This document shows, piece after piece, positions 52,502 through 61,428 of a stretch of DNA of 64,000 nucleotides. Positions within the stretch are counted from its first letter, which is position 1. Each line of letters starts with the position of its first letter. The stretch spans positions 434,001 through 498,000 of the forward strand of contig NZ_JANQLX010000003.1 in NCBI RefSeq assembly GCF_028280385.1. The letters are read 5' to 3'. This DNA comes from Allomuricauda sp. (GTDB taxonomy: Bacteria; Bacteroidota; Bacteroidia; Flavobacteriales; Flavobacteriaceae). The translations under genes were made by a program, and so were the position numbers. The notes beneath the pieces were generated by a model. That model worked only from the letters and a program-made list of their open reading frames with translations. It was not told the DNA's origin and ran no database searches.

Positions 52502-53389
52502 ATGAATTATCAAATAGAACTTAGACATTTCCATTATTTTTTGGCTGTAGCGGAAGAGCTGCACTTTAGGAAAGCTGCGGAAAAGTTGTTTATCTCCCAA
52601 CCGGGATTAAGTACCCAAATCAAGCAAATGGAGGAAATTTTGCAGACCCAACTTTTCATACGCGACAAGAAAAAGGTGCAATTAACACAAGCAGGTCAAT
52701 TTTTAAAGGGCGAAGTTGAGTTTGTGCTCAATCACCTGGAGCAGACCAAAAGACAAATGCGGCTTATTGGCCAGGGTCATTTGGGGGAGGTACGCATTGG
52801 ATTTTTGGGCTCGGCCATGCAGAATGTTGTACCCAATTTATTGCTGGAACTAAAACATAAATTCCCGAGGATCCATACCAGTCTGGAGGAACTATCCAAT
52901 AGGGCGCAGATCAATGCAATATTGCATGACAGATTGGACCTGGGTTTTGTTCGGTTGGCAAGAGTCCCCGGCGGATTGGAAATCAAACCGGTGTTCGAGG
53001 ATACTTTTTCCCTGGTGCTTCCAGAAGATCATCCATTGGATTCGACAAATTTCAAAGGGATGAAACAAGTTTCGGAAGACGATTTTATCCTGTTTTCACA
53101 AGACTACAGCCCGCTGTATTACGATACCGTTATCAGCATTTGTGAGGATGCGGGATTTCAGCCAAAAGTGTCGCATAAATCCGTACATGCACAGACCATT
53201 TTTAAACTGGTGGAAAACAAATTGGGCATTGCCATTGTTCCAACAGCACTTCAGGATGGCTTTCAGATGAAAGTCAAATTTATTGAACTGGGCAGCCTAA
53301 AACAACGTGCCGTGCTTTCCATGGTTTGGAAATCGGACAATAGAAATCCGGCATTAAAAAATTGTAAGGATTTGTTACTGAAAATGTAA
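52502..53389 (+). CDS. LysR-family transcriptional regulator, probably of the hut operon
   Basis: A 295-residue regulator. The winged helix-turn-helix is residues 1-65 (ELRHFHYFLAVAEELHFRKAAEKLFISQPGLSTQIKQMEE), and the effector-binding periplasmic-protein-like domain begins near residue 95 (GEVRIGFLGSAMQNVVPNLLLELKHKFP). Divergent orientation and a shared 78-base control region suggest it senses histidine or urocanate and controls hutHIUG; this is inferred from position. Proteobacterial hut operons normally use a GntR-type HutC, and Bacillus uses HutP, so this would be a different solution. Confidence 0.9.
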   Translation: MNYQIELRHFHYFLAVAEELHFRKAAEKLFISQPGLSTQIKQMEEILQTQLFIRDKKKVQLTQAGQFLKGEVEFVLNHLEQTKRQMRLIGQGHLGEVRIGFLGSAMQNVVPNLLLELKHKFPRIHTSLEELSNRAQINAILHDRLDLGFVRLARVPGGLEIKPVFEDTFSLVLPEDHPLDSTNFKGMKQVSEDDFILFSQDYSPLYYDTVISICEDAGFQPKVSHKSVHAQTIFKLVENKLGIAIVPTALQDGFQMKVKFIELGSLKQRAVLSMVWKSDNRNPALKNCKDLLLKM

Positions 53390-53435
53390 TGGTGACGCAC
53401 CAAGCATTTATCTTTGAAATTATATTTCCATTCGT

Positions 53436-53990
53436 ATGATTTTTGAATTGATACAAAACCGGAGAAGTGTTTTTCCCGCCCAATACAATGATCGTCCCAT
53501 TGAGCGTGCCAATATTGAAAAAATATTGGAGGCGGCCAATTGGGCCCCTACCCATAGGAAAACCGAACCGTGGCGGTTCAAGGTATTTTTGGGTGATAAA
53601 AAGAAGGAGTTGGGGGAGTTTCTCTCAGAAAAATATCAGCAAATTGACTCCAAACCGAAGCAAGTAAAAATTAAAAAATTGCTTGACAATCCAGTTAGGT
53701 CCGGTGCAGTGATCGCTATATGTATGCAGCGGGATCCGCTGGAAAGTGTACCGGAATGGGAAGAACTGGCGGCCACGGCCATGGCGGTTCAAAATATGTG
53801 GCTCTGTTGCGCCGAATTGGGAATTGGGTGCTACTGGAGTTCACCGGGACTGATCCAATTTATGCATGAGTTTGTCGATTTAAATGAAGGTGAAAAATGC
53901 CTTGGCTTTTTCTATATGGGGTATTACGATGGAGAAGTTGCCTCCGGGGAACGTGGACCCATTGGGGAGAAAGTGGAATGGTTAGAATGA
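53436..53990 (+). CDS. Nitroreductase-family FMN oxidoreductase
   Basis: A 184-residue flavoprotein of the nitroreductase fold. FMN-binding marks are NRRSVFPAQYNDRPI near the N terminus and ILEAANWAPTHRKTEPWRF; the late segment GIGCYWSSPGLIQF is also typical. It resembles small NADPH nitroreductases of the YdjA group. The physiological substrate is unknown. It follows the LysR-type gene by 46 bases and its 3' end overlaps the convergent DUF456 gene by nine bases. Confidence 0.88.
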   Translation: MIFELIQNRRSVFPAQYNDRPIERANIEKILEAANWAPTHRKTEPWRFKVFLGDKKKELGEFLSEKYQQIDSKPKQVKIKKLLDNPVRSGAVIAICMQRDPLESVPEWEELAATAMAVQNMWLCCAELGIGCYWSSPGLIQFMHEFVDLNEGEKCLGFFYMGYYDGEVASGERGPIGEKVEWLE

Positions 53991-54491
53991 AAAAATAGAC
54001 CCTGAATGTTTCACGGCCACTATTATAAAGAAAACCAGATAGGCCGCTGTAATCACAAACTTTAAGAAGGTACCCGTCAAAAAACCGATAAAGGAACCGA
54101 AGGCCGCTTTCATGGCCGTCTTTTGATCGGCCTTGTTCATCAATTCGCCTACCAGGGCACCCACAAAAGGCCAGATTATTATTCCGAAGGGTCCAAATAC
54201 CGGAAAGAATATGGCCACTAGCAATCCTATGATACTACCCCACATACCTGCCTTGCTGCCACCAAATTTTTTGGTGCCTGCCGCCGGTATAACATAGTCC
54301 ATTACCGTAATGCCCAGGGCGAGGATCAAAGTCCCGCCCAAGATCCACCAGTTGTCTGGGACGGCCTTGGTAAGATAGAGCAGCAATAGTCCAACCCAAC
54401 TTAAGGGAGGTCCGGGCAGCACGGGCAAAAAGCTTCCGAGAATGCCCACCACCATAAAAACAAATCCCACTACAAGCAGTACAATGTCCAT
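53982..54491 (-). CDS. DUF456 membrane protein
   Basis: A 169-residue inner-membrane protein with about five hydrophobic helices and the glycine-rich DUF456 pattern: VGILGSFLPVLPGPPLSWVGLLLL, ITVMDYVIPAAGTKKFGGSKAGMWGS and FFPVFGPFGIIIWPFVGALVGEL. Function is unknown. I start at the ATG at 54491, which opens directly into the first helix; an ATG at 54515 adds eight polar residues. Confidence 0.88.
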   Translation of the reverse strand: MDIVLLVVGFVFMVVGILGSFLPVLPGPPLSWVGLLLLYLTKAVPDNWWILGGTLILALGITVMDYVIPAAGTKKFGGSKAGMWGSIIGLLVAIFFPVFGPFGIIIWPFVGALVGELMNKADQKTAMKAAFGSFIGFLTGTFLKFVITAAYLVFFIIVAVKHSGSIFSF

Positions 54492-54562
54492 ATTGTCCTT
54501 TTGGTTATGAGACAAATTTAAGCTGTAAATGTTACAGGAAAAGGATTAAAATTCATTATTTC

Positions 54563-54630
54563 AACTAAAAAATTAGTTTAAACTAAATATTTAGTTATAT
54601 TTGTTGTGGTATTCAACTAAATTCTTAGTT
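54563..54630. promoter_or_regulatory. Three perfect BlaI-type operators around a promoter
   Basis: AACTAA-N4-TTAGTT occurs three times without mismatch: 54563-54578, 54581-54596 and 54615-54630. The promoter box TATATTTG (54596-54603) lies between the second and third. Operators 1 and 2 are 18 bases apart centre to centre; operator 3 ends three bases before the ATG of the repressor gene. This is a clear autoregulatory control region. Confidence 0.88.
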
Positions 54631-54633
54631 TAA

Positions 54634-54996
54634 ATGAAGCAGTTAACCAAAGCGGAGGAGGAGATCATGCAACAGTTGTGGCAATTGGGCAAGGCCAACG
54701 TGGCTGCCATCCTTCAAGAATTTCCAGAACCCAAACCTGCGTACAATACAGTTTCGACCATTATTCGCATTTTGGAGGACAAAGGTTTTGTAGACCATGA
54801 AAAAGTGGGTAAGGGCCATGTATATTTTCCATTGGTAATAAAAGAGGAATACAGCAACCAGACCTTGTCAAAATTGGTAGATGGTTATTTTCAAGGGTCG
54901 TTTAAGAGCATGGTATCCTTTTTTATGAAAAAGAACGATATCAGCTTGAGCGAACTGGAGGAAGTAATGCGTAAAATTAAAAATGAGGAACAATGA
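54634..54996 (+). CDS. BlaI/MecI/CopY-family repressor
   Basis: A 120-residue winged-helix repressor. The DNA-binding half is LTKAEEEIMQQLWQLGKANVAAILQEFPEPKPAYNTVSTIIRILEDKGFVDHEKVGKGHVYFPL, the typical BlaI pattern, and the C-terminal helices form the dimer. Three matching operators lie directly upstream. The M56 peptidase gene overlaps its stop (ATGA), the usual BlaI-BlaR1 pairing, in which the membrane protein signals cleavage of the repressor. Confidence 0.93.
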   Translation: MKQLTKAEEEIMQQLWQLGKANVAAILQEFPEPKPAYNTVSTIIRILEDKGFVDHEKVGKGHVYFPLVIKEEYSNQTLSKLVDGYFQGSFKSMVSFFMKKNDISLSELEEVMRKIKNEEQ

Positions 54997-56504
54997 TCAC
55001 CTATCTTTTGGAATGTATGACCATCCAATTGGTCTTTTTACTGGTCTATGACCTTCTCCTAAAAAAAGAGACCTTCTTTCAGTGGAACAGGATGTATTTG
55101 TTGGGCGTTTTTGTGCTGTCCATGGTTCTGCCCTTGATAAAAATCAAAGCCCTGACCATGGCGGTACCAGAAACAATAAGCCAGTACCAGCAATATTTTT
55201 TGCAGTTGGATGAGGTTGTTTTGTATGCTTCCCAGTCGGATGAAACCCGCTGGTCCGCAATCCCTTGGAATTTGGTGTTGCCCATTTTGGGGTCGTCAAT
55301 AATGTTGCTTTGGTTCATCTTTAAATTGATACGTATTTATCAACTTAGAAAAAGGGGAACGGCATTTAAGCAAGAGCACTATGTCAAGATTGTCATCCCC
55401 AAAAGCCAACAAGCTTTTTCCTTTTTTAAGAACATTTTCTTGGGGAGTGATATCCCAAAGGAAAAGCAAAGGACCATTCTTGAGCACGAGTTGGTGCATG
55501 TGCGTCAATGGCACTCACTGGATCTAATGTTCTTTGAGATCTCTCGCTTGGTACTCTGGTTTAATCCCATGGTGTATCTGTACCAAAATAGGGTGGCCGA
55601 GTTACACGAGTTCATTGCGGATTCCCAATCTGGGAGCTCCGATAAAAAAAGGCAATACGAGATGTTGCTTTCCGAAGTATTCCATAGCCAGAATGTTAGT
55701 CTCGTCAATCAATTTTTTAAACAATCATTAATCAAAAAACGAATAGTCATGTTAACAAAACAAAAATCAAAAGCAATTTATCAACTGAAATATGTAGTAC
55801 TGGTTCCACTATTGATGGGGATGCTACTTTATTCTTCCTGTGATAATGAAGAAAAACTCCAGGCTTATGATCAGGAGATGGTTGTTGGGGATGTGAACAA
55901 CCTTTCCGGGGTACAACAAGATGCACTGTACCATAAACTTGAAGCCCTTTCAGCTGGTGGTAATGAGTGGGAATTTAAATTGAAGGATGAGGATTCATTC
56001 ATACTTTATCAGGGAGCGACCAATGGGTCGACCATCGTGTTTAAAAATAAAGAGAAGGTCATTCCGGCGACCATGACCATCGTTTCCCCAGACATTAATG
56101 CAGGTATCGTTTCGACGGACCTCAATGCTGAGGCCGTTTATGGCACAGATTCTTATGGGGTTCAAGTGCCCTTTGCGGTTATTGAGGAGGTGCCGATCTA
56201 CCCCGGCTGTGAAAATAGCTTGGATAAAAGGGCGTGTTTTATGGAAAACATAACCGAGCACATCCGAAAGCATTTCAGATATCCGGAGGAAGCACAGGAA
56301 AAAGGAATCCAGGGTAGGGTGAACATTATTTTTCGAATCAACACGGATGGAGAGGTTGTTGGGATACGGCAACGGGGACCCCATAAGTTATTGGAAGACG
56401 AAGCGGTTCGGATTATTTCCAAATTACCAACAATGGTTCCAGGAAAGCAGAAAGGAAAATTGGTCACTGTGCCGTTTAGCATTCCCATTACCTTCAAATT
56501 GTAA
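54993..56504 (+). CDS. M56 (BlaR1-like) membrane metallopeptidase with C-terminal TonB domain
   Basis: A 503-residue protein partnered with the BlaI-type repressor. N-terminal helices (about residues 1-20, 34-52, 92-112) lead to the cytoplasmic zinc site EHELVHVRQWHSLD, with His165, Glu166 and His169. A further helix near 268-283 (YVVLVPLLMGMLLYS) precedes an exported region. The C-terminal about 90 residues (YPEEAQEKGIQGRVNIIFRINTDGEVVGIRQRGPHKLLEDEAVRIISKLP) are a TonB C-terminal domain in place of the penicillin-binding sensor of BlaR1. The combination is known in Bacteroidota; the signal is unknown. A terminator follows. Confidence 0.92.
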   Translation: MITYLLECMTIQLVFLLVYDLLLKKETFFQWNRMYLLGVFVLSMVLPLIKIKALTMAVPETISQYQQYFLQLDEVVLYASQSDETRWSAIPWNLVLPILGSSIMLLWFIFKLIRIYQLRKRGTAFKQEHYVKIVIPKSQQAFSFFKNIFLGSDIPKEKQRTILEHELVHVRQWHSLDLMFFEISRLVLWFNPMVYLYQNRVAELHEFIADSQSGSSDKKRQYEMLLSEVFHSQNVSLVNQFFKQSLIKKRIVMLTKQKSKAIYQLKYVVLVPLLMGMLLYSSCDNEEKLQAYDQEMVVGDVNNLSGVQQDALYHKLEALSAGGNEWEFKLKDEDSFILYQGATNGSTIVFKNKEKVIPATMTIVSPDINAGIVSTDLNAEAVYGTDSYGVQVPFAVIEEVPIYPGCENSLDKRACFMENITEHIRKHFRYPEEAQEKGIQGRVNIIFRINTDGEVVGIRQRGPHKLLEDEAVRIISKLPTMVPGKQKGKLVTVPFSIPITFKL

Positions 56505-56524
56505 AACTTTACAACATTGCAAAC

Positions 56525-56552
56525 CAAAGGCCTGAAGTTTTTTCAGGCCTTT
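56525..56552 (+). terminator. Terminator of the BlaI-M56 operon
   Basis: AAAGGCCTGAA (56525-56535) and TTCAGGCCTTT (56541-56551) form a perfect 11-bp stem with a 5-base loop, just after the M56 gene. The short T-run is inside the stem end. Confidence 0.8.
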
Positions 56553-56608
56553 TCCCGTTTATGGGTCTTGACAAAAAGTTGTAATTTCAGCCAAATTCTA
56601 GGGGTACT

Positions 56609-57091
56609 ATGCGAAAGCTTTTCATGATCTTGGGCTTAGGGTTGGCCGCAATCTCCTGCGATCTATTCAAATCGATGGAGGATAGGACCGAAGACATGGT
56701 GCATGAGAAAATGTCGACCATAGACTTGAACGAGGTGGATGGATACCCCTATTTTGAGGCGTGTGATGAAAATGCTTCCAAAGCAGTGCAAAGAGAGTGT
56801 TTTCAGACCGTGATGCTCTCTTATTTTTCCAAAGCACTTGACGATTTGCAATTTCAGGTCAACAAGGATCTTAACGATACCATTTATGTGGATTTCATAA
56901 TTGATGAACATGGATTTATCACAGTCAGGGAAGTTGAGGAAAATTCCAAGGTGCTCGGGGAAATTGAAAATTTCAATGAATTGGTCACAGAGCGACTCAA
57001 TGAGATTACCACAGTGAGCCCAGCACATAAGAGAGGAATTGATGTGGGGATGCGCATTCGTTTACCCCTGGTATTGAACACCCAAAACTGA
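56609..57091 (+). CDS. Small lipoprotein, possibly with a degenerate TonB-C-like fold
   Basis: A 160-residue lipoprotein (lipobox AAISC, acceptor Cys17) that I cannot assign. The middle and C-terminal part (DTIYVDFIIDEHGFITVREVEENS, then LVTERLNEITTVSPAHKRGIDVGMRIRLPLVL) has the strand-helix-strand rhythm of TonB C-terminal domains but no clear family mark. It starts after the M56 operon terminator and ends four bases before ruvC, so it is in the ruvC operon by position. Confidence 0.6.
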   Translation: MRKLFMILGLGLAAISCDLFKSMEDRTEDMVHEKMSTIDLNEVDGYPYFEACDENASKAVQRECFQTVMLSYFSKALDDLQFQVNKDLNDTIYVDFIIDEHGFITVREVEENSKVLGEIENFNELVTERLNEITTVSPAHKRGIDVGMRIRLPLVLNTQN

Positions 57092-57095
57092 TTAG

Positions 57096-57647
57096 GTGGC
57101 AGAAAAGATTATTTTAGGAATAGACCCTGGTACCACGGTAATGGGATTTGGCATTATTAAGGTGGCCAATAAAAAAATGCAGTTTGTTCAAATGAACGAA
57201 CTAATGCTCAAAAAATACAATGATCCCTACACCAAGCTGAAGCTCATCTTTGAACGTACATTGGAATTGATAGACACCTATCACCCGGATGAGATTGCCA
57301 TAGAAGCGCCATTTTATGGCAAAAATGTACAGTCCATGCTAAAATTGGGAAGGGCCCAGGGTGTGGCCATGGCCGCTGGATTATCCAGACAGATTCCCAT
57401 CACGGAATATATGCCCAAAAAAATTAAAATGGCCATTACCGGAAACGGAAATGCCAGTAAGGAGCAGGTGGCCAAAATGCTTCAAAGTTTGTTGCAGCTC
57501 AAATCCTTGCCCAAAAACTTGGATAGCACCGATGGCCTTGCAGCCGCCGTTTGCCATTTTTACAATGAAGGAAGGGTGGAAGTTGGTAAGCACTATACCG
57601 GTTGGGAAGCTTTTGTGAAACAAAATCCAAATAAAATCAAGAATTAA
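57096..57647 (+). CDS. ruvC: Holliday junction resolvase RuvC
   Basis: A 183-residue endonuclease that cuts Holliday junctions with RuvAB. Catalytic acidic residues lie in ILGIDPGTTVMGFG, in IAIEAPFYGKNVQSMLKLGRAQG and in the late LDSTDGLAAAVCHFY. Translation starts at GTG, four bases after the preceding stop. Neither ruvA nor ruvB is next to it. Confidence 0.96.
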   Translation: MAEKIILGIDPGTTVMGFGIIKVANKKMQFVQMNELMLKKYNDPYTKLKLIFERTLELIDTYHPDEIAIEAPFYGKNVQSMLKLGRAQGVAMAAGLSRQIPITEYMPKKIKMAITGNGNASKEQVAKMLQSLLQLKSLPKNLDSTDGLAAAVCHFYNEGRVEVGKHYTGWEAFVKQNPNKIKN

Positions 57648-57692
57648 TAATTTTTAGATTATTAATGTGCCAATTGGTATCAAAACAATAGC

Positions 57693-58829
57693 ATGTCTGG
57701 CATTTACATCCATATTCCTTTTTGCAAACAAGCTTGCCATTATTGCGATTTTCATTTTTCCACACAATTGGGAAAAAAGGCAACTATGGTGCAGGCCCTT
57801 CTTAGAGAAATTGGACTGCGAAAAGATGAACTCCAGGATGCGGTGGTGGAAACCATTTATTTTGGCGGGGGAACCCCTTCAATTTTAACCCCTGCAGAAA
57901 TTGACGAAATCATCAAAAAGATATATGCGCATTACCATTTGGCTAAATCACCGGAAATTACCTTGGAGGCTAATCCAGATGATTTGTCCGGGGAGCGGAT
58001 TTTGCAATGGGCCAAAAGTCCGGTGAACCGTTTGAGCATTGGAATCCAATCTTTTTTTAATGAAGATTTGCAGTTGATGAACCGGGCACATAATGCCATG
58101 GAAGCGGAAGAATGTATCCAAACCGCCAAAGCCTATTTTGAGAATATTACCATCGACCTGATCTATGGCATTCCCGGCATGAACAATGCCCGTTGGAAAT
58201 CAAATATCGCAAAAGCACTTTCATTTAATTTGCCCCATATCTCCAGTTATGCCTTGACGGTAGAACCCAAAACTGCGCTGAAAAAGTTCATTGAAAAGGG
58301 TAAAGTTCCACCTATTGATGATCGGCAAGCGCAGGAGCAATTTCAAATACTCGTGCAGACATTGGAAAGTAAGGGCTATGTTAATTATGAAATATCCAAT
58401 TTTGGTAAGCCGGGATATTTTTCCAAAAACAATACAGCCTATTGGCAAGGGAAAAAGTACTTGGGCATTGGCCCTTCTGCACATTCCTTTGATGGCACTC
58501 ACCGAAGCTGGAACATTGGGAACAATATAAAATATATTAAGGCAATAGAACAGGGAGTGCTGCCGTCCGAGACCGAAGTCTTGTCCATTTCGGATAGATA
58601 CAATGAATATGTCATGACAGGTTTGAGAACCATTTGGGGAGTTTCCCAAGAAAAAATCGAGTCCGAGTTTGGACCTGCCTATTTGGCCCATGCCCAAAAG
58701 CGCGCCAAACGGTTTTTGGAAACGGGTCTATTGATTTCGAAAGATGGAAAATGGACAGCAACCCCCAAAGGGAAGTTTTTGGTGGATGGGATGGCATCCG
58801 ATCTATTTATAGTTAACTTGGAAACATGA
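57693..58829 (+). CDS. hemW: Radical SAM protein HemW (coproporphyrinogen oxidase-like)
   Basis: A 378-residue radical SAM protein. The cluster motif CxxxCxxC is Cys11, Cys15 and Cys18 (PFCKQACHYCDF). GGGTPS, ITLEANPDDL and RLSIGIQSF follow. HemW lacks coproporphyrinogen oxidase activity and acts as a heme chaperone; the conserved Cys of true HemN N-termini is absent here, in line with HemW. The next gene begins inside its stop (ATGA), starting a chain of overlapping genes. Confidence 0.93.
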   Translation: MSGIYIHIPFCKQACHYCDFHFSTQLGKKATMVQALLREIGLRKDELQDAVVETIYFGGGTPSILTPAEIDEIIKKIYAHYHLAKSPEITLEANPDDLSGERILQWAKSPVNRLSIGIQSFFNEDLQLMNRAHNAMEAEECIQTAKAYFENITIDLIYGIPGMNNARWKSNIAKALSFNLPHISSYALTVEPKTALKKFIEKGKVPPIDDRQAQEQFQILVQTLESKGYVNYEISNFGKPGYFSKNNTAYWQGKKYLGIGPSAHSFDGTHRSWNIGNNIKYIKAIEQGVLPSETEVLSISDRYNEYVMTGLRTIWGVSQEKIESEFGPAYLAHAQKRAKRFLETGLLISKDGKWTATPKGKFLVDGMASDLFIVNLET

Positions 58830-59578
58830 TTGCAAACCTGAAGCATAAAACAGGAGAATATCAGGTGGATTTGGCTAAACCCCTGGATATTTCCATAGCC
58901 ATGCAAGGGGGTGGGGACAATATCAATGCATGGTATCTGGATTCCCCCAAAATAGCGCCGCATAAAGAAGGGGATTTTGTTGGGAAAGTTAGCTTGGGAG
59001 CCTCTACAAACTTCAATGATATCTGGTTCAATCCACACTCCCATGTAACGCATACCGAATGTCTGGGTCATATTACCGAAGACAAATACTCCATTAACCA
59101 GGAGCTTAAAAAGTTCTTTTTTTTGACGGAAGTAATTACCGTTGCACCAGAAAAACAGGGTACAGATTCTGTGATATCGGCAAAGCAATTAAGGTACGCT
59201 TTGGGCAACAAAAAGCCAGAGGCGGTTGTCATTCGGACCATTCCCAATATGGCAAGCAAAAAACAACGAAAATACTCCAATACCAATCCGCCTTATATGC
59301 TAAAGGAGGCCATGGACTTTTTGGTCTCCAATGAGGTGCTGCACATACTGGTGGATTTGCCATCAGTAGATAAAGAAAAAGATGGAGGGGCCTTGCAATC
59401 CCATAGGGCTTTTTGGAATATGGATGGCATACCAAGAAGGAATGCGACGATTACCGAGTTTGTATTTGTTGAAAACAAGATAAAGGATGGTAGGTACCTG
59501 CTGAACCTGCAGGTAGCCCCCTTTGAAAATGATGCCAGCCCAAGCCGTCCCGTCTTGTTCAAAATATTGGAAGAATGA
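58826..59578 (+). CDS. Cyclase-family metal-dependent hydrolase (kynurenine formamidase-like)
   Basis: A 250-residue protein of the cyclase/formamidase family. The metal-binding segment WFNPHSHVTHTECLGHI corresponds to the family HxGTHxD/E motif, and PLDISIAMQGGG near the N terminus matches the usual opening. Members open amide or lactone rings, for example N-formyl-kynurenine; the substrate here is unknown. It overlaps hemW and the next gene by four bases each. Confidence 0.85.
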   Translation: MIANLKHKTGEYQVDLAKPLDISIAMQGGGDNINAWYLDSPKIAPHKEGDFVGKVSLGASTNFNDIWFNPHSHVTHTECLGHITEDKYSINQELKKFFFLTEVITVAPEKQGTDSVISAKQLRYALGNKKPEAVVIRTIPNMASKKQRKYSNTNPPYMLKEAMDFLVSNEVLHILVDLPSVDKEKDGGALQSHRAFWNMDGIPRRNATITEFVFVENKIKDGRYLLNLQVAPFENDASPSRPVLFKILEE

Positions 59579-59937
59579 AGACAGTGATAAAACTGGAAGA
59601 ACTGGCACTTTTATTTTTTGGGTTCTATCTTTATATGTTCATGGAGCTGCCCTGGTGGTGGTTTTTTGCCCTGTTGCTGACGCCAGATATTGGCATGTTG
59701 GGATACCTGGTCAATAATAAAGTGGGAGCGTTCACCTATAATTTGTTACACCATAGGGGTTTGGCCATATTGTTGTATCTGATTGGTGTGAGCATCGTTA
59801 ATTGCAACATTTGCGAACTCATAGGGGTGATTATGTTTTCGCATATTGCCTTGGACAGGGCTTTGGGGTATGGCTTAAAATATGAAAAGGGATTTAAGTT
59901 CACCCATCTAGGGGAAATAGGAAAAAAAGATGGATGA
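59575..59937 (+). CDS. DUF4260 membrane protein
   Basis: A 120-residue integral membrane protein with about three to four helices. The pattern ELPWWWFFALLLTPDIGMLGYLVNNKVGAFTYNLLHH and IALDRALGYGLKYEKGFKFTHLGEIG is that of DUF4260. Function is unknown. It overlaps the genes on both sides, by four and eight bases. Confidence 0.85.
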   Translation: MKTVIKLEELALLFFGFYLYMFMELPWWWFFALLLTPDIGMLGYLVNNKVGAFTYNLLHHRGLAILLYLIGVSIVNCNICELIGVIMFSHIALDRALGYGLKYEKGFKFTHLGEIGKKDG

Positions 59938-60553
59938 TATTTTAGAAGTTTTACTGGGTCTGGTCCTTGGGGCCATACTAATGTATTGGTTGTTTTCCTT
60001 GTTTAGAAGGAAGAAGAACAAAGATTTGACAAAACAGCAATCAACGGTATTGTTGGATAAGATCAGGAGTGTGTGCAAATTGGTTTCAGTGGAAGGGGAT
60101 TTTGCTGAGATCTACAACTATGAAAATACCAAGGAAGGCTTCTTTAGTTTATTGAGCAGTAAGAAAAAAGCCTTGATCATCGTGAAGGCCAAGGCGCAAA
60201 TAGGATATGATCTGGCCAAGCTTGACCTAAGGGCAGATGAGCACAAGAAGAAGATCGTGCTTACCAACTTTCCGGAGCCCGAGGTGTTGTCCATTGAACC
60301 GGAACTGCAGTATTACGATGTAAAGAATGGCTTGTTCAATAGTTTTTCATCTGATGACCTTACCCAGGTTAATCAGCAGGCCAAGGAACACATCAGACAA
60401 AAGATTCCGGAGAGCGGTCTTATGGACACTGCCCGGAAAGAAGCATTACAAGCCGTGCTTTTGGTGGAAAAGATTGTGGAGACCATAGGATGGACCTTGG
60501 ACTACTCCGCATTGGAATTAACAAATAGGGAAAAACATTTTTTGGAAGAATAG
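59930..60553 (+). CDS. DUF4230 single-pass membrane protein
   Basis: A 207-residue protein with one N-terminal transmembrane helix (about residues 5-22) followed by basic residues and a DUF4230 domain (SVCKLVSVEGDFAEIYNYENTKEGFF; KALIIVKAKAQIGYDLAKLDL; ILTN-type strand VLTNFPEPEVLSIEPELQYYDVKNGLFN). Function is unknown. The start overlaps DUF4260 by eight bases. Confidence 0.85.
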   Translation: MDDILEVLLGLVLGAILMYWLFSLFRRKKNKDLTKQQSTVLLDKIRSVCKLVSVEGDFAEIYNYENTKEGFFSLLSSKKKALIIVKAKAQIGYDLAKLDLRADEHKKKIVLTNFPEPEVLSIEPELQYYDVKNGLFNSFSSDDLTQVNQQAKEHIRQKIPESGLMDTARKEALQAVLLVEKIVETIGWTLDYSALELTNREKHFLEE

Positions 60554-60560
60554 AACCATT

Positions 60561-60959
60561 ATGAAAACCAGTATTATTACCTTGCTCCTGCTTTTTTGTA
60601 CAAGCACTTATTCGCAAACCAACGACACCATGAAGACTTTTGACCCGGCATTTGCCCATACCGTATATTTTTGGTTCAAGGAACCCAACAATTCTGCAGA
60701 TCATGATCTTTTTGAAGCTTCGCTGAAGAAATTTCTGGACCGTTCCCAATATGCGAAGACCAACTTTATAGGTACTCCTCCCGTGGCAACGCGTGAGGTT
60801 GTGGATGGTTCCTTCACCTATTCCCTGATCGTTACCTTTGAATCTGCCGAGGCGCAGGAAGGCTATCAAAAGGAACAGCCACATTTGGATTTTATTGAAG
60901 AGTGCAAACACCTATGGGAAAAGGTCATTGTATATGATTCATACGGACTTAAGGAATGA
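60561..60959 (+). CDS. Exported Dabb (stress-responsive A/B barrel) domain protein
   Basis: A 132-residue protein with a signal peptide (about residues 1-19, TSTYSQ) and one ferredoxin-like Dabb domain: FAHTVYFWFKEPNNSADHDLFEASLKKFL, then YSLIVTFESAEAQEGYQKEQPHLDFIE. Dabb proteins are dimeric and often without known activity. It overlaps the next gene by four bases. Confidence 0.85.
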   Translation: MKTSIITLLLLFCTSTYSQTNDTMKTFDPAFAHTVYFWFKEPNNSADHDLFEASLKKFLDRSQYAKTNFIGTPPVATREVVDGSFTYSLIVTFESAEAQEGYQKEQPHLDFIEECKHLWEKVIVYDSYGLKE

Positions 60960-61315
60960 ACGTAGAACAATTCAGGGAATGCTGTTTGGCCAAAAAGGGG
61001 GTAACGGAGGAATTCCCCTTTGATGCCGACACCTTGGTGTTCAAGGTCATGGGGAAGATGTTTGCCCTAGTGGCCCTTGAACGAATGCCCCCTCAGTGCA
61101 ACCTTAAATGCGATCCCGAACGGGCTGTGGTTTTGCGCGAAGAGCATGATGGCACTATCATTCCAGGCTACCATATGAGCAAAAAACATTGGAATACCCT
61201 GCTCATGGAACAGCTCCCCTCAAAGTTGATCCAGGAATTGTTGGACCATTCCTATAACTTGGTGGTTGCCGGTCTCAGTAGGAAGCTAAAACAGGAATTG
61301 GAGGCCTTGGACTAA
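60956..61315 (+). CDS. MmcQ/YjbR-family protein
   Basis: A 119-residue cytoplasmic protein of the CyaY-like-fold MmcQ/YjbR group, seen in VTEEFPFDADTLVFKVMGKMFALVAL, CDPERAVVLREEH and PGYHMSKKHWNTLLM. The family is thought to bind DNA, but its role is not settled. It is the last gene of the overlapping chain that begins at hemW. Confidence 0.9.
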   Translation: MNVEQFRECCLAKKGVTEEFPFDADTLVFKVMGKMFALVALERMPPQCNLKCDPERAVVLREEHDGTIIPGYHMSKKHWNTLLMEQLPSKLIQELLDHSYNLVVAGLSRKLKQELEALD

Positions 61316-61428
61316 AATTATTCATCGACACATATCTACAATTCATCGATAGTTTTTTTATATTTATCCTAATTGTAGTCTTTTTCTGATTGATGTTCCT
61401 CAAATTTGCGTACTAAATAAAGTAGATC

